Source: Burkholderiales bacterium
GTDB taxonomy: Bacteria; Pseudomonadota; Gammaproteobacteria; Burkholderiales; Burkholderiaceae_E
DNA: 64,000 nt
Assembly (NCBI GenBank): GCA_020248665.1
Contig: JADCHE010000015.1
Coordinates: 28,505-92,504 of the forward strand
Direction of reading: 5' to 3'
Below the pieces are notes generated by a model. It was not told where the DNA came from, did no database searches, and worked only from the letters and a program-made list of their open reading frames with translations. Positions within the stretch are counted from its first letter, which is position 1; every line of letters begins with the position of its first letter. Positions 12,763 through 23,281 of this stretch are shown one piece after another. Made by a program: the position numbers and the translations under genes.

Positions 12763-14229
12763 TCAGCGCGCATAGGGGTTCGAGGAGGTGCGGAACTCGA
12801 CGCGCAGCGGCGTGCCCTGCAGCGAGAAGCGCTCGCGGAACCAGCCCTCGAGGTAGCGGCGGTAGCTGTCGGGCACGCGGTCGAGCGAGTTGCCGTGGAT
12901 GACGACCACCGGCGGGTTCTGCCCGCCCTGGTGCGCGTAGCGCATCTTCGGGCGCGTCGCGCCGCGACGCGGCGGCGGCTGGCGCTCGACCGCCTCCTGC
13001 ATCGCGCGGGTGAGCCGCGGCGTCGACAGCTTGGCCGTCGCGGCGGCGTGCGCTTCGTCGACCGAGCGCATCAGCGCACCGACCCCCTTGCCTTCGGTCG
13101 CGGTCAGGAAGTGCGTCCGCGCGAAGCCGAGGAAACCGAGCTTGCGCTCGAGCTCGATCTTGATCCGCTCGCGGCGGTAGTCGTCGGCGAGGTCCCACTT
13201 GTTGACCCCGACGACCACCGCACGGCCCGCCTCGAGCACGTAGCCCGCGATGTGCGCGTCCTGGTCGGCGATGTCCTGCGACGCGTCGAGCAGCAGCACG
13301 CAGACGTTGCTGTCCTCGATCGCCTGAAGCGTCTTCACCACCGAGAACTTCTCGATCACGTCGTGGACCTTGCCGCGGCGGCGCACGCCCGCAGTGTCGA
13401 CGATCGTGTAGGAACGCCCGCCGCGCTCGAAGTCCACCGCGACCGCGTCGCGGGTCGTGCCCGGCTGGTCGAACGCGATCATCCGCTGCTCGCCGAGCAG
13501 CGTGTTGATCAACGTGGACTTGCCGGCGTTCGGGCGGCCGACCACGGCGACGCGGATGCGCCGCGGGCGGACCGCCGCGGCTGCGCCGTCGGCGGCCGCT
13601 ACCTGGGCGCCGGGTGCCGCGTCGACCGCCGCGAGCTCGGCCTCGGTCGGCGGCCGCGCGTCCTCGGTGGTGGACGCATCGGCGGCCTCGTCGGGCAGAG
13701 CCACGTCGACCGGCGGCGGCAGGCTCTCCTCGATCAGGTCGCGCACGCCGTCGCCGTGCGCGGCGGAGATCGCGTGCGGCGCGCCGAGGCCGAGCGACCA
13801 GAAGTCGGCCACCACGGTGTCGCGCAGCATGCCCTCGGTCTTGTTGACCGCGAGCACGACCTTCGCCGCGGTACGGCGCAGCTCGTTGGCGATGTCGCGG
13901 TCGCGCGCGGCCATCCCCTCGCGGCCGTCCACGACGAACACCACCAGGTCGGCCTCGATGACGGCCTGCCGCGCCTGGCGCGCCATCTCGGCCGCTATGC
14001 CGCTCCTGGCGACCGGCTCGAAGCCGCCGGTGTCGATGACGATGAAGCGGCGCTCACCGACTCGGCCCTGCCCGTAGTGGCGATCGCGGGTCAGGCCGGG
14101 GATGTCGGCGACCAGCGCCGCGCGGCTGCGCGTGAGCCGGTTGAACAGCGTCGACTTCCCGACGTTCGGGCGCCCGACGAGGGCGACGACCGGCGGCGGC
14201 CCGTCGCGGGCGGTGTCGGCGGCGCTCAC
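12763..14229 (-). CDS. der: Ribosome biogenesis GTPase Der (EngA)
   Basis: Essential tandem GTPase needed for 50S subunit assembly. The 488 residues contain GTPase 1 (GRPNVGKST at about 18-26, DTGGF, NKTE), an Ala/Asp-rich acidic linker (about 165-200), GTPase 2 ([23 protein letters not shown]), and the C-terminal KH-like domain ending with the [12 protein letters not shown] signature. Length and order are standard. It lies 58 bases after bamB. Confidence 0.97.
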   Translation of the reverse strand: MSAADTARDGPPPVVALVGRPNVGKSTLFNRLTRSRAALVADIPGLTRDRHYGQGRVGERRFIVIDTGGFEPVARSGIAAEMARQARQAVIEADLVVFVVDGREGMAARDRDIANELRRTAAKVVLAVNKTEGMLRDTVVADFWSLGLGAPHAISAAHGDGVRDLIEESLPPPVDVALPDEAADASTTEDARPPTEAELAAVDAAPGAQVAAADGAAAAVRPRRIRVAVVGRPNAGKSTLINTLLGEQRMIAFDQPGTTRDAVAVDFERGGRSYTIVDTAGVRRRGKVHDVIEKFSVVKTLQAIEDSNVCVLLLDASQDIADQDAHIAGYVLEAGRAVVVGVNKWDLADDYRRERIKIELERKLGFLGFARTHFLTATEGKGVGALMRSVDEAHAAATAKLSTPRLTRAMQEAVERQPPPRRGATRPKMRYAHQGGQNPPVVVIHGNSLDRVPDSYRRYLEGWFRERFSLQGTPLRVEFRTSSNPYAR

Positions 14230-14287
14230 TGGACACGCCCCCGCGCCTCGCGCCGCGGCGCCGTGAGCCTCGGGGCGGCCCGGCGGC

Positions 14288-15430
14288 TCACGGTACGCGG
14301 AACGCGTGCAGCGTGCCGCCGGAGGTCTGGACCACGAGCGTCGAGCCTACCGCGGCGGGCGGCGCGACGATCGGCTTGCCGTCGGTCTTGGTGACCGCGG
14401 CGAGGGTGCCGTCGGCGCGCGACAGCCACAGCACGTTGCCCTCGACGTCGCCGATCGCGACGCCCGAGCCCACGATCAGCGGCGCGGCGAGGCGCCGGCG
14501 CGCGAAGCCCTTCTGCTGCCATGCGGGCTGGCCGGCGCGATCGAACGCGTGCACCACGTCGTTCGCGTCGGGCAGCACCACGCCGCGGTTGTCGACGTCC
14601 AGGCCGACCGCCGAGGAGAAGTCGCGGATCCAGACCGGCGCACCGGTCGCGGCGTCGAGGCAGCCGACGCGCCCCTGGTACGAGGCCGCGCAGAGCTCCC
14701 GGCCGATCACCAGCGGCGAGCCGACGACGTCGGCGATTCGCTCGAGCTCGGTCGTGCCCCTGGGCTGCGCGAGCGGCACGTCCCAGCGCGGCGCACCGCT
14801 GCCGAGCGCGAGCGCGACCATGCGCCCGCCGGGCATGCCGATGAACGCGAGGCCCGGCACCATCGCGATGCCGCCCGAGTTTCGCAGCACCAGCGGCGGG
14901 TTCTGGCGCTGGTACTGCCAGCGCCGCTTGCCGTTGTCGGTGTCGTAGGCGACCACGCGGTTGTCGGAGGTGCGGACCAGCACGGTGCCATCTGCGACCG
15001 CGGGCGCGCTGACCACCTCGGCGCCGACCGGTGCGGTCCAGCGCGTGGCGCCCTGCGCGTCGAGCGCGACGAGCGAGCCGTCGCGGGTGGCGACGACGGT
15101 GGTGGTGCCGTCGGTACCCACGCCGGCCGACAGCGGCTTGCCGACCGACACGCGCCAGGTCGCGCGCCCGGTGTCGACGTCGAGCCGCACCACCGTGCCG
15201 TCCTGCGCCGCGGCCCACACCGAGTCGCCGATCGCGACCGGCACGAAGCCGATGCCCGAGCGCGCGCCGAGCGCCGCCGTCCACATCGGCGCGGGCTTGA
15301 TCGCGCCCGAGGGAGCCGGCAGCGGATCGGGCGGCGTGCGCGACGAGCCGAACAGCGAGCAGCCGCCCAGCGCGGCGAGCGCGGCGAGCGCGGCGGCAGC
15401 GTGCCGCATGCGGTGGCCCGTCCGCCTCAT
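14288..15430 (-). CDS. bamB: Outer membrane assembly lipoprotein BamB
   Basis: PQQ-type eight-bladed beta-propeller lipoprotein of the BAM complex that inserts outer membrane proteins. The 380-residue precursor has a signal with lipobox LAALGGCS (Cys about residue 25). Repeated blade motifs follow, such as [51 protein letters not shown] and [11 protein letters not shown]. It overlaps the yfgM stop by ATGA. A second Met at residue 8 would still leave an intact signal peptide. Confidence 0.94.
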   Translation of the reverse strand: MRRTGHRMRHAAAALAALAALGGCSLFGSSRTPPDPLPAPSGAIKPAPMWTAALGARSGIGFVPVAIGDSVWAAAQDGTVVRLDVDTGRATWRVSVGKPLSAGVGTDGTTTVVATRDGSLVALDAQGATRWTAPVGAEVVSAPAVADGTVLVRTSDNRVVAYDTDNGKRRWQYQRQNPPLVLRNSGGIAMVPGLAFIGMPGGRMVALALGSGAPRWDVPLAQPRGTTELERIADVVGSPLVIGRELCAASYQGRVGCLDAATGAPVWIRDFSSAVGLDVDNRGVVLPDANDVVHAFDRAGQPAWQQKGFARRRLAAPLIVGSGVAIGDVEGNVLWLSRADGTLAAVTKTDGKPIVAPPAAVGSTLVVQTSGGTLHAFRVP

Positions 15431-16059
15431 GCCCCGCCCAGCGCGTCGAGCTTCATCTGCACCAGTGGCCGAAGCGCGGCGCCGCGTTCGAGGCGCTCGA
15501 GCGCGACCTTGTACGCCTCGCGGGCCTCGTCGCGCTTGCCCTGTGCGAGCAGCAGGTCGCCGCGCCGGTCGGCGAAGGCGCCCGAGAACGCGCCCGCGTC
15601 ACCCACCGCGAGCAGCTTCAGGCCATCGTCGTAGGCCTTCTCGTCGAGCAGGATGCCCGCGAGCCGCAGCCGCGCGAGCAGCCTGTGCTCCGGGTCCTTC
15701 GCGTTGTCGACCGCCCACTGCAGCGGCGCCTTCGCCGCCTTCAGGTCGCCCGCGTCGTGGTAGGCCCGCGCGGCGATCAGCGCTCCCATCGACCCGTAGA
15801 CCGTACCCGAGTACTTCTCGAACAGCGGCCCGGAGGTCTGCTTGACCTTGGCGACGTCCTTCTTCTCGACCGCGTCACGCAGCTGGTCGTACAGCACCGA
15901 GGCCTCGACCGACTGCTTCTGCTGCCACCAGCCCCAGCCGCGCCAGCCGGCGATCGCGAGCAGCACCACGGTGACGAGCGCGAGCAGCAGGTTGCCCCAC
16001 TTGTTCCAGAACGCCTTGAACGCGTCGAGCTGGTCCTGTTCCTGGAGATCGTAGGCCAT
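15427..16059 (-). CDS. YfgM-like tetratricopeptide membrane protein (ancillary SecYEG translocon subunit family)
   Basis: A 210-residue inner-membrane protein. It has a short cytoplasmic start (MAYDLQEQDQLDAFKAFWNKW), one transmembrane segment (about 22-42) and a periplasmic helical-repeat domain with GSMGALIAARAYHDAGDLKAA and ALLDEKAYDDGL-like units. The family (DUF2133/TPR_21) contacts SecYEG and periplasmic chaperones in E. coli. Its place between hisS and bamB is conserved in beta- and gammaproteobacteria. ATG 16059 is the clear family start. Confidence 0.92.
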   Translation of the reverse strand: MAYDLQEQDQLDAFKAFWNKWGNLLLALVTVVLLAIAGWRGWGWWQQKQSVEASVLYDQLRDAVEKKDVAKVKQTSGPLFEKYSGTVYGSMGALIAARAYHDAGDLKAAKAPLQWAVDNAKDPEHRLLARLRLAGILLDEKAYDDGLKLLAVGDAGAFSGAFADRRGDLLLAQGKRDEAREAYKVALERLERGAALRPLVQMKLDALGGA

Positions 16060-16088
16060 CGGGAAGGTCTGTCCGGTTGGGGTCGGGC

Positions 16089-17438
16089 TCAGTCGCCGGT
16101 GGCGACGAGCGCATCGACCAGGTAGTCGGGTAGCGCATCGAGCGCGACGGATTCCTGGCGGCCCGCGCCGCGCTCGCCGTCGGCGCCGCGCAGCGCCTTC
16201 ACGGTCGCGGTGCGCGCGACCGCCTCGTCGTCGCCGATCACGACGGCAAACTCCGCGCCGCTTGCGTCGGCGCGCTTGAACTGTGTCTTGAAGCCGCCGC
16301 CGCCGGCGTGCATCACCACGTCGAGGCCGGCGCTGCGCAGCGCCTCGGACACGGTGAACGCGACGGTCCGCGCGGCCTCGCCCTGGTGCACGACGTAGAC
16401 GTCGCAGGCCGGCGCCGGCTCGGGCTCGCCGCTCGCCTTCATCAGCTCGAGCAGCCGCTCGACGCCGATCGCGAAGCCGCAGGACGGCGCAGGCCGCCCG
16501 CCGAGCATCTCGACGAGCGGGTCGTAGCGCCCGCCGCCGCAGACCGTACCCTGGGCGCCGAGGCTGTCGGTCACCCACTCGAAGACGGTGCGGTTGTAGT
16601 AGTCGAGCCCGCGCACCAGCCGCGGGTTGATGCGGAACGGGATGCCGACCGCGCGCAGCAGCGCCTGCACGCCCTCGAAGTGCGCGCGCGACGCGTCGCC
16701 GAGGAAGTCGGCGAGCTTCGGGGCGGCCTCCACCAGCGACTGCATCGCCGGGTTCTTGGTGTCGAGGATGCGCAGCGGGTTGCTGTGCAGCCGGCGCTGC
16801 GCGTCGGCGTCGAGCCGGTCGCGGCGTGCCTCGAAGTAAGCGATCAGCGCCTCGCGGTGGCCGCGCCGCTCGGCCGGGTCGCCGATGCTGTTGAGCTCGA
16901 GCCGGATGTCCTCGAGGCCGAGGTCGTCCCACAGCCGCTGGCACATCGCGATGACCTCGGCGTCGATGTCGGGGCCCTCGAAGCCGAGCGCCTCGATGCC
17001 GATCTGGTGGAACTGGCGGTAGCGCCCGCGCTGCGGCCGCTCGTGCCGGAACATCGGGCCGGTGTACCAGAGCCGCTTCGGGCCGTCGTACAGCAGGTTG
17101 TGCTCGATCGCCGCGCGCACGACGCCGGCGGTGTTCTCGGGGCGCAGCGTCAGGTGCTCGCCGTTCAGCGCGTCCTCGAAGGAGTACATCTCCTTCTCGA
17201 CGATGTCGGTCACCTCGCCGATGCCGCGCTTGAAGAGCGCCGTGTGCTCGACGATCGGCGTGCGCACCTGCCGGTAGCCGTAGCTGCGCGCCCAGTGCGC
17301 GACGACCTGCTCGAGCCGCTCCCAGCGCTCGCTGTCGCCCGGCAGCAGATCGTTCATGCCCTTGACGCCGGTCAGGCGCTCGGCGCGCTTCGGGGCGCCG
17401 GCCGGCGGCGTGGAGGCGAAGGGGGCTTCTTCGGACAT
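16089..17438 (-). CDS. hisS: Histidyl-tRNA synthetase
   Basis: Class II synthetase charging tRNA-His. The 449 residues carry [16 protein letters not shown] at the start, motif 2 ([21 protein letters not shown]), the two histidine-specific motifs [15 protein letters not shown] and [15 protein letters not shown], motif 3 ([13 protein letters not shown]), and an anticodon-binding domain at about 345-449. ATG 17438 gives a 20-residue Pro/Ala-rich extension before the conserved start. It lies 26 bases after ispG. Confidence 0.97.
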   Translation of the reverse strand: MSEEAPFASTPPAGAPKRAERLTGVKGMNDLLPGDSERWERLEQVVAHWARSYGYRQVRTPIVEHTALFKRGIGEVTDIVEKEMYSFEDALNGEHLTLRPENTAGVVRAAIEHNLLYDGPKRLWYTGPMFRHERPQRGRYRQFHQIGIEALGFEGPDIDAEVIAMCQRLWDDLGLEDIRLELNSIGDPAERRGHREALIAYFEARRDRLDADAQRRLHSNPLRILDTKNPAMQSLVEAAPKLADFLGDASRAHFEGVQALLRAVGIPFRINPRLVRGLDYYNRTVFEWVTDSLGAQGTVCGGGRYDPLVEMLGGRPAPSCGFAIGVERLLELMKASGEPEPAPACDVYVVHQGEAARTVAFTVSEALRSAGLDVVMHAGGGGFKTQFKRADASGAEFAVVIGDDEAVARTATVKALRGADGERGAGRQESVALDALPDYLVDALVATGD

Positions 17439-17464
17439 GGATCGGGTCGGTGGGACGGGCCGCC

Positions 17465-18715
17465 TCAGGCGTCGGCGCCGATGCGCCCGTAGCGGCGCTG
17501 AACGTAGTCCTCGACGATCGCCTGGAACTCCTCGGCGATACGCTCGCCCTTCAGCGTCACCGTACGCTCCCCGTCGACGAACACCGGCGCGACTGGCGCC
17601 TCGTCGGCGCCCGGCAGCGAGATGCCGACGTCGGCGTGCTTGGACTCGCCCGGGCCGTTCACGACGCAGCCCATCACCGCGACCTGCATCGTCTCGACGC
17701 CGGGATACGACGCGCGCCACACCGGCATCTGCGCGCGCAGGAACGACTGGATGCTCTCGGCAAGCTCCTGGAAGAACGTGCTGCTGGTGCGGCCGCAGCC
17801 GGGGCAGGCGACGACCAGGGGCGTGAACGCGCGCAGACCCATCGTCTGCAGGATCTCCTGTGCGACCACCACTTCGCGGGTACGGTCGCCGTTCGGCTCG
17901 GGCGTGAGCGACACGCGGATGGTGTCGCCGATGCCTTCCTGCAGCAGCACCGACAGCGCGGCCGTCGAGGCGACGATGCCCTTGCTGCCCATGCCCGCCT
18001 CGGTGAGGCCCACGTGCAGCGGATAGTCGCAGCGCCTCGAGAGCTCGCGGTAGACGGCGACCACGTCCTGCACGTTCGACACCTTCGCGGACAGCACGAT
18101 CCGATCGCCGGGCATGCCGAGCGACTCGGCGAGATGCGCGCTCTCGATCGCCGAGGTGACGAGCGCCTCGCGCATCACCTGCGCCGCCTCCCAGGGCCGG
18201 GCCCGCTTCGCGTTCTCGTCCATCATCCGAGCGAGCACCGACTGGTCGAGGCTGCCCCAGTTGACGCCGATGCGCACCGGCTTCGCGTGGCGGTTCGCGA
18301 CCTCGATCATCGCGGCGAAGTTGTCCTCGCGCTTGGAGCCGGCACCGACGTTGCCCGGATTGATCCGGTACTTCGACAGCGCCTGCGCGCAGTCGGGAAA
18401 CTGCGTGAGCAGCTTGTGGCCGTTGTAGTGGAAGTCGCCGACCAGCGGCACGTCGACGCCCATCCGGTCGAGCTGCTCGCGGATCGCGGCGACCTCGCGC
18501 GCGGCGTCGGGCGTGTTGACGGTGATGCGGACCACCTCGGAGCCCGCCTGCGCGAGCGCCTTGACCTGGATCGCGGTCGCGATCGCATCGGCGGTGTCGG
18601 TGTTGGTCATCGACTGCACGACCACCGGCGCGCCGCCGCCGACGTGCACGGTCCGCGTTCCCCACGAGACCGCGACGCGGCGCGTGATCCGGCGCTCGAG
18701 CGGACCCGCCGGCAT
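17465..18715 (-). CDS. ispG: 4-hydroxy-3-methylbut-2-en-1-yl diphosphate synthase (flavodoxin)
   Basis: Iron-sulfur enzyme of the non-mevalonate isoprenoid pathway, converting MEcPP to HMBPP. The protein has [31 protein letters not shown], a GVNWGSLD segment, HVGLTEAG and the cluster region ACPGCGRTS plus [10 protein letters not shown], which together supply the three Fe-S cysteines. I chose ATG 18715 because a GGAGG sequence lies 7 bases before it. An upstream GTG (18748) overlaps the rodZ stop as GTGA and would add 11 residues. Length from ATG is 416. Confidence 0.95.
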   Translation of the reverse strand: MPAGPLERRITRRVAVSWGTRTVHVGGGAPVVVQSMTNTDTADAIATAIQVKALAQAGSEVVRITVNTPDAAREVAAIREQLDRMGVDVPLVGDFHYNGHKLLTQFPDCAQALSKYRINPGNVGAGSKREDNFAAMIEVANRHAKPVRIGVNWGSLDQSVLARMMDENAKRARPWEAAQVMREALVTSAIESAHLAESLGMPGDRIVLSAKVSNVQDVVAVYRELSRRCDYPLHVGLTEAGMGSKGIVASTAALSVLLQEGIGDTIRVSLTPEPNGDRTREVVVAQEILQTMGLRAFTPLVVACPGCGRTSSTFFQELAESIQSFLRAQMPVWRASYPGVETMQVAVMGCVVNGPGESKHADVGISLPGADEAPVAPVFVDGERTVTLKGERIAEEFQAIVEDYVQRRYGRIGADA

Positions 18716-18744
18716 CGGCGCGCCTCCGGGCGGCAGCTCTGCGC

Positions 18745-19674
18745 TCACGGCAGCTTGACCTTGGCGATGTTGTTCGGCGACGAGGTGACCGGCTTGAGGT
18801 CGACCGGCTTGCCCTCGAACTCCAGCGCAACCGCGCTCGCGTTGCCGATCGTGAGCGAGAACGGCGCATCGCCCTTCAACTCGAGCGGCGCGGCCGGCTT
18901 CACCGTCCCCATGAAGAGCGACTTGCCGTCGGCCTGGCGCACGTCGACCCACGCGTCCTGCTTGACGGTGAGCCGCACCGGCGGAGGCGGTGGCGGGGCC
19001 GGGGGCGGCGCGGGCATGGCCACGACCGGCGCCGGCGCGGCGCCCGGGGCGGCGGGCGCGCCGGTAGCAGGCGCGCCGGGCGCGGGCAGCAGCGGCGGCG
19101 GCACGAGCGGCGTGCCGGCCGCGACGGTCCCGGTGGACGCCACGTCGGCCGAGGGGGCCGGCGCGGAAGAGGTGGATGTCGTGCCCTCGGGCTTGCCGAT
19201 CCAGGACGACACCTTCGAGACGTCGCCATCGCGCCCGAAGAACAGTGCGACCGCGATCACGCCGATCACGCCGAGCAGCGCCCACGGCAGCTTGCTGCGG
19301 TGCCCCTCGCCGTCGAAGCCGAAGCCGACGCTGCGCGGCATCGGCGCGGCGAGCGTCGCGGTCGGCTTCAGCGACTCGACCTCGGCGACCCCACCGATCG
19401 TCGACAGCAGCGGCTCGACGTCGACCTCGAGCAGCCTCCCGTACGAGCGCACGCAGCCCCGGACGAAAGCGCGCCCAGGCAGCGCCGCCCAGTCGCCGCG
19501 CTCGATCGCCTCGAGCTGCTTCGGGTGGAGCTTCAGGCGCTGGGCGACCTCGCCCTTGCCCATGCCCTTGCGCTCGCGCGCGGCCGCCAGTTGCTCGACC
19601 GTCGAGATCGCGTCGGTCGCCTGGGATTGAGTCTGAGTCGATCCGGTCGCCGGGTCAGTCACCGAATGCTCCAC
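18745..19674 (-). CDS. rodZ: RodZ-like helix-turn-helix membrane protein (cell shape)
   Basis: Bitopic membrane protein expected to bridge MreB filaments and the cell-wall elongation machinery. The 309 residues show an N-terminal HTH_25 domain (about 24-90; [20 protein letters not shown]), a single transmembrane helix (about 129-147), a Pro/Ala/Gly/Thr-rich periplasmic linker with a run of prolines (about 165-232) and the C-terminal DUF4115 beta domain ([19 protein letters not shown] onward). Gene order pilF-rodZ-ispG is conserved. It overlaps pilF by 20 bases. Confidence 0.92.
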   Translation of the reverse strand: MEHSVTDPATGSTQTQSQATDAISTVEQLAAARERKGMGKGEVAQRLKLHPKQLEAIERGDWAALPGRAFVRGCVRSYGRLLEVDVEPLLSTIGGVAEVESLKPTATLAAPMPRSVGFGFDGEGHRSKLPWALLGVIGVIAVALFFGRDGDVSKVSSWIGKPEGTTSTSSAPAPSADVASTGTVAAGTPLVPPPLLPAPGAPATGAPAAPGAAPAPVVAMPAPPPAPPPPPPVRLTVKQDAWVDVRQADGKSLFMGTVKPAAPLELKGDAPFSLTIGNASAVALEFEGKPVDLKPVTSSPNNIAKVKLP

Positions 19675-20614
19675 GTTGCAACAGGTTCGCCTCGCGGGAG
19701 GCCGGGAATTGGCGGCGCAGCTGCGAAGACAGACTGGCGAAGCTGTCGCGGTCGCCCGCCTTGCGGTCGACGCGGATCGCCAGCCACAGCGTCTCGGCGC
19801 TGGCCGGATAGCTCTGCAGCAGTCGCTGCGACATGAAGCGCGCGCGTTCGAGGTCGCCGCGCTTCAGGTACAGCTCGCCGAGGTGGAACATCGCGACCGG
19901 GTTGCGCGGGTCGATCTGGAACGAGCGCTGGAAGTACGCCTCGGCGCCCGCCGCGTCGCCGGCGCGCATCGAGCAGATGCCCGCGTTGTGCAGCGGGCGT
20001 GCCGGGGTCGCGTACAGCGGGTTCTTCAGCGCCGCCTGGAACTGGGCGATCGACTCGCGCGGGCGGTCTGTCTGGCACAGGTACCAGCCGTAGTTGTTCA
20101 GCAGCTCGGAGTCCTCGGGCGCGATCCGCAGCGCGCGCTGGAAGTTCTCCTCCGCGCGCTGCCGGTCGCCGAGATCCATGTAGAGCAGCCCGAGCAGCCC
20201 GTACGCCTGCGCGTTCGTCGGGTCGATCGACAGCGATGAGCGCAACTCCTCGAGCGCCTGGTTGTAGTTGCCCTGCTGGTAGTAACCGGTCGCGAGCTCG
20301 AGCCGGATCTGGGCGCGGCGGCGCCTCTCGGAGTCGGCGTTCGAGGCGCCGCTGCCGCCGGGCACCGCCACCGGATCCTGGCGCTGCGAGCTCGGGGGCG
20401 GCTCGCGGCGGGTCTCGCGGGGATCGCCGCCGCGCAGGTCGCGCACCGGCTGCGGCTTCTCGTCGACGGTCGTGCAGGCCGACGCCAGCAGCGCGACCGC
20501 GATCGCGGCCGCCGCGCGACGCACGCGCGTCGAGCCGCTCGTACCCCGCGCGGGCGGCGTGCGCATCGTCGGGCGCATCGTGAACATTCGCCGGGTCTCC
20601 TTCCGTTCAGGCAC
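19655..20614 (-). CDS. pilF: Type IV pilus biogenesis lipoprotein PilF/PilW (TPR)
   Basis: Pilotin-type outer-membrane lipoprotein that helps the PilQ secretin assemble. The 319-residue precursor has a signal with lipobox LLASACTT (Cys about residue 47 from the chosen start). A charged linker follows, then TPR units from about residue 105 ([52 protein letters not shown]). ATG 20614 overlaps rlmN by 8 bases. Internal ATGs (about residues 10, 13, 17) are also possible and would shorten an unusually long pre-signal region. No other pilus gene is in the window. Confidence 0.9.
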   Translation of the reverse strand: MPERKETRRMFTMRPTMRTPPARGTSGSTRVRRAAAAIAVALLASACTTVDEKPQPVRDLRGGDPRETRREPPPSSQRQDPVAVPGGSGASNADSERRRRAQIRLELATGYYQQGNYNQALEELRSSLSIDPTNAQAYGLLGLLYMDLGDRQRAEENFQRALRIAPEDSELLNNYGWYLCQTDRPRESIAQFQAALKNPLYATPARPLHNAGICSMRAGDAAGAEAYFQRSFQIDPRNPVAMFHLGELYLKRGDLERARFMSQRLLQSYPASAETLWLAIRVDRKAGDRDSFASLSSQLRRQFPASREANLLQRGAFGD

Positions 20615-21764
20615 GCGCGATCGCGATCCGGCCGCGCTCGACGCGCCGCGCGAGCCGCGTCCGGTCGACGACGTCGCCGGCGAGTTGCCCGCACGCCGCG
20701 TCGATGTCGTCGCCGCGGGTCTTGCGGACCGTGGTCACGATGCCCGCGTCTGACAGACGCTGCACGAACGACCGGATCCGCTCGGGCGGCGAGCGCCGCA
20801 GCCCGGAATCGGGAAACGGGTTGAACGGGATCAGGTTGAACTTGCAGGGCACGTCGCGGACGAGCTCGACCAGCTGGCGCGCGTGCTCGTCGGCGTCGTT
20901 GACGCCGTCGAGCATCACGTACTCGAAGGTGACGAAGTCGCGCGGCGCGCGATCGAGGTAGCGACGGCACGCGGCCATCAGCTCTGCGAGTGGGTGCTTG
21001 CGGTTGAGCGGCACCAGGTGGTCGCGCAACGCGTCGTTCGGCGCGTGCAGCGAGATCGCGAGCGCAACCGGCACGTCGTCGCGCAGCCGGTCGATCATCG
21101 GGACCACGCCCGAGGTCGACACCGTCACGCGTCGGCGCGACAGGCCGTAGCCGTGGTCGTCGAGCAGGATCCGCAGCGCGGTGCTCGTCGCCTCGTAGTT
21201 CAGCAGCGGCTCGCCCATGCCCATGAACACGACGTTCGTGACGATGCGGTCGTGGTCGTCGGGCGCGCCGTCCTCGGCGTCGCCGTCGACCGCGCCGGCG
21301 CGAGCCCCGAGCAGCCGGTTCGCGAGCCACAGCTGGCCGACGATCTCGCCGGCGGTCAGGTTGCGCGCGAAGCCCTGCTTGCCGGTCGAACAGAACAGGC
21401 AGTTGACCGCGCAGCCCGCCTGGGTCGACACGCACAGCGTGCCGCGCGAGACCTCGGGGATGAACACCGCCTCGACCGCATTGCCCTGCCCCACGTCGAG
21501 CAGCCACTTGCGCGTGCCGTCGGCGGCGACGTGGTCGGAGATCACCGCGGGGGCGGCCACGCGGGCCCGCTCGGCGAGCGTGGCCCGGAAGCCCCGCGCG
21601 AGGTCGGACATCGCCTCGAAGTCGGACTCGAACCGGCGGTGCACCCAACGCATCACCTGCTGGCCGCGGAACGGCTTGACGCCCCAGTCGCGGCACAGCG
21701 CGACCAGGGACGGCCGGTCCAGCCCCAGCAGGTCGATGCGATCGGTGGCGCCGGTGTCGTTCAT
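20607..21764 (-). CDS. rlmN: Dual-specificity RNA methyltransferase RlmN
   Basis: Radical-SAM enzyme making m2A2503 in 23S rRNA and m2A37 in some tRNAs. The 385 residues contain the CX3CX2C cluster motif (Cys118, Cys122, Cys125 in [17 protein letters not shown]), the GMGEPLLNY motif and the resolving Cys near residue 365 (DAACGQLAG). The methyl-carrying Cys is expected in this C-terminal region. An acidic insertion follows the cluster (about 150-165). The gene overlaps ndk by ATGA. Confidence 0.95.
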   Translation of the reverse strand: MNDTGATDRIDLLGLDRPSLVALCRDWGVKPFRGQQVMRWVHRRFESDFEAMSDLARGFRATLAERARVAAPAVISDHVAADGTRKWLLDVGQGNAVEAVFIPEVSRGTLCVSTQAGCAVNCLFCSTGKQGFARNLTAGEIVGQLWLANRLLGARAGAVDGDAEDGAPDDHDRIVTNVVFMGMGEPLLNYEATSTALRILLDDHGYGLSRRRVTVSTSGVVPMIDRLRDDVPVALAISLHAPNDALRDHLVPLNRKHPLAELMAACRRYLDRAPRDFVTFEYVMLDGVNDADEHARQLVELVRDVPCKFNLIPFNPFPDSGLRRSPPERIRSFVQRLSDAGIVTTVRKTRGDDIDAACGQLAGDVVDRTRLARRVERGRIAIARA

Positions 21765-22186
21765 CGTGCGTGGACGTTCATCCCGGCGAAGAAGAAGCCG
21801 ATCTCGGCGCGCGCGGTGTCCGGGCCGTCGGAGCCATGGACGGCGTTCGCGTCGATGCTGTCGGCGAAGTCGGCACGGATCGTGCCCTTGGCCGCCTTCT
21901 TCGGATCAGTCGCGCCCATCAGGTCGCGGTTCTTGGCGATCGCGCCCTCGCCCTCGAGCACCTGGATCATCACCGGGCCGGAAACCATGAAGTCGACGAG
22001 GTCCTTGAAGAACGGACGCTCCTTGTGGACGGCGTAGAACGCCTCGGCCTCGGCCCGCGACAGGTGCGCCATGCGCGCCGCGACCACCTTGAGGCCGGCC
22101 CCCTCGAACCGGGCATAGATCTGGCCGATCACGTTCTTCGCGACCGCGTCGGGCTTGATGATGGAGAGGGTACGTTCGACCGCCAT
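21761..22186 (-). CDS. ndk: Nucleoside diphosphate kinase
   Basis: Equilibrates nucleoside di- and triphosphates through a phosphohistidine. The 141 residues have [15 protein letters not shown] at the start, and the active-site [20 protein letters not shown] (His about 117). Standard bacterial length. It is the first gene of the long minus-strand run. Upstream, CTGTCA and CATCAT 18 bases apart form a weak promoter-like pair about 30-60 bases before the ATG. Confidence 0.97.
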   Translation of the reverse strand: MAVERTLSIIKPDAVAKNVIGQIYARFEGAGLKVVAARMAHLSRAEAEAFYAVHKERPFFKDLVDFMVSGPVMIQVLEGEGAIAKNRDLMGATDPKKAAKGTIRADFADSIDANAVHGSDGPDTARAEIGFFFAGMNVHAR

Positions 22187-22388
22187 GTGCGCTCCCGGAA
22201 TGTTCTTGAAAATGATGGGGTTAGCGAAGGTATCTTGACAGAAGTCTAGCCTTCGATTCTAGCATGTCGCGGCGACCCCACGGCGGACGGCCCTGCACGA
22301 GCCCCGCCCGCCGGTCCGGGGACGGGTCCGCCCGGCGGTGCGGCGAGGCCGCCGGACACCGCCGCCGCCGACCCCGATGGCCCCCGGG

Positions 22389-22417
22389 TTGAAATCCCGG
22401 GGTTCCTCACATACATT
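22389..22417 (+). promoter_or_regulatory. Sigma70-type promoter of the yccA-like gene
   Basis: TTGAAA at 22389-22394, a 17-base spacer, TACATT at 22412-22417, 45 bases before the start codon. The -35 box sits in the loop of the inverted repeat CCCCGGG/CCCGGGG (22382-22402), which could be an operator or simply GC-rich symmetry. Confidence 0.65.
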
Positions 22418-22461
22418 TCACGCGCGCGGATGTCCGCGGGTGGCCCCTCAACGGAGTCGAG

Positions 22462-23169
22462 ATGTCGTACGAACCGCAGTCCAACCCTTCCATGCCCTAC
22501 GGCCGTGCCGGCGAGTTCGGCGCGGTCCAGCGCAACCGGGTGCTTCGCAACACCTACGCGCTGCTCGCGCTGTCGATGGTGCCGACCGTGCTCGGCGCCT
22601 GGATTGGCGTGACCAGCGGGTTCTCGTTCTTCTCCGGCAGCCCGTTCATCGGCTTCATCGCGTTCATGGCGATCGCGTTCGGCTTCTTCTTCGCGATCGA
22701 GCGGTTCAAGAACAGCGGCATCGGTGTCGCCCTGCTGCTGGGCTTCACCTTCTTCATGGGCCTCATGCTGTCCCGGCTGATCGGGCACGTGCTCGGCTAC
22801 TCGAACGGCGCCCAGCTGATCATGACCGCGTTCGGTGGCACGGCGGCGATCTTCGGCGTGATGGCGACGGTCGCCACCGTGTCCAAGCGCGACTTCACCG
22901 GCATGGGCAAGTTCCTGTTCGTCGGGATGCTGGTGATCCTGGTCGCCGCGGTCGCAAACATCTTCCTGCAGATGCCGGCGCTGATGCTGACGATCTCGGT
23001 TCTCGCGATCGCGATCTTCTCGGCGTTCATCCTGGTCGACCTGCAGCGTGTCGTGCAGGGCGGCGAGACGAACTACGTGACCGCGACGCTCGGCGTCTAC
23101 CTGAGCGTCTACAACGTGTTCTCGAACCTGCTGGCGATCCTCGGGATCTTCGGCGGCGAGCGCGAGTGA
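22462..23169 (+). CDS. Bax inhibitor-1/YccA family membrane protein
   Basis: A 235-residue integral membrane protein with about seven hydrophobic helices, beginning at LRNTYALLALSMVPTVLGAW. It has the family features of a Lys/Asp-containing loop (VSKRDFTGMGKFLF) and a conserved C-terminal helix with DLQRVVQGGETNYVTATLG. E. coli YccA protects SecY by inhibiting FtsH, so its nearness to the hflKC region (10 kb away) is functionally plausible but not proof of a link. A GGAG sits 8 bases before ATG 22462. It is monocistronic, with its own promoter and terminator. Confidence 0.92.
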   Translation: MSYEPQSNPSMPYGRAGEFGAVQRNRVLRNTYALLALSMVPTVLGAWIGVTSGFSFFSGSPFIGFIAFMAIAFGFFFAIERFKNSGIGVALLLGFTFFMGLMLSRLIGHVLGYSNGAQLIMTAFGGTAAIFGVMATVATVSKRDFTGMGKFLFVGMLVILVAAVANIFLQMPALMLTISVLAIAIFSAFILVDLQRVVQGGETNYVTATLGVYLSVYNVFSNLLAILGIFGGERE

Positions 23170-23225
23170 GCCCGCCGCGGCGGCGCGCATCGCGCGTCGC
23201 CCGGCACCGGCGCGAAACGCCGTCC

Positions 23226-23249
23226 GAGGCCGCCCCCACGGGCGGCCTC
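23226..23249 (+). terminator. Terminator of the yccA-like gene
   Basis: A 10-bp perfect stem (GAGGCCGCCC with GGGCGGCCTC) and 4-base loop, followed by GCCGTTT, 57 bases after the stop codon and before the convergent rlmD end. Confidence 0.75.
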
Positions 23250-23281
23250 GCCGTTTCCGGCCATGCCGCCCGCCGCGCCCG

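Noticed and set aside
12386..13198. 270-codon frame joining Hfq with an upstream Arg/Ala-rich part
   Set aside because: The upstream part is a shadow of der; Hfq has its own ATG and a CGGAG sequence.
22235..22262. Perfect TTGACA at 22235-22240 upstream of the yccA-like gene
   Set aside because: No acceptable -10 box follows at 15-19 bases; the pair at 22389-22417 is closer and better.
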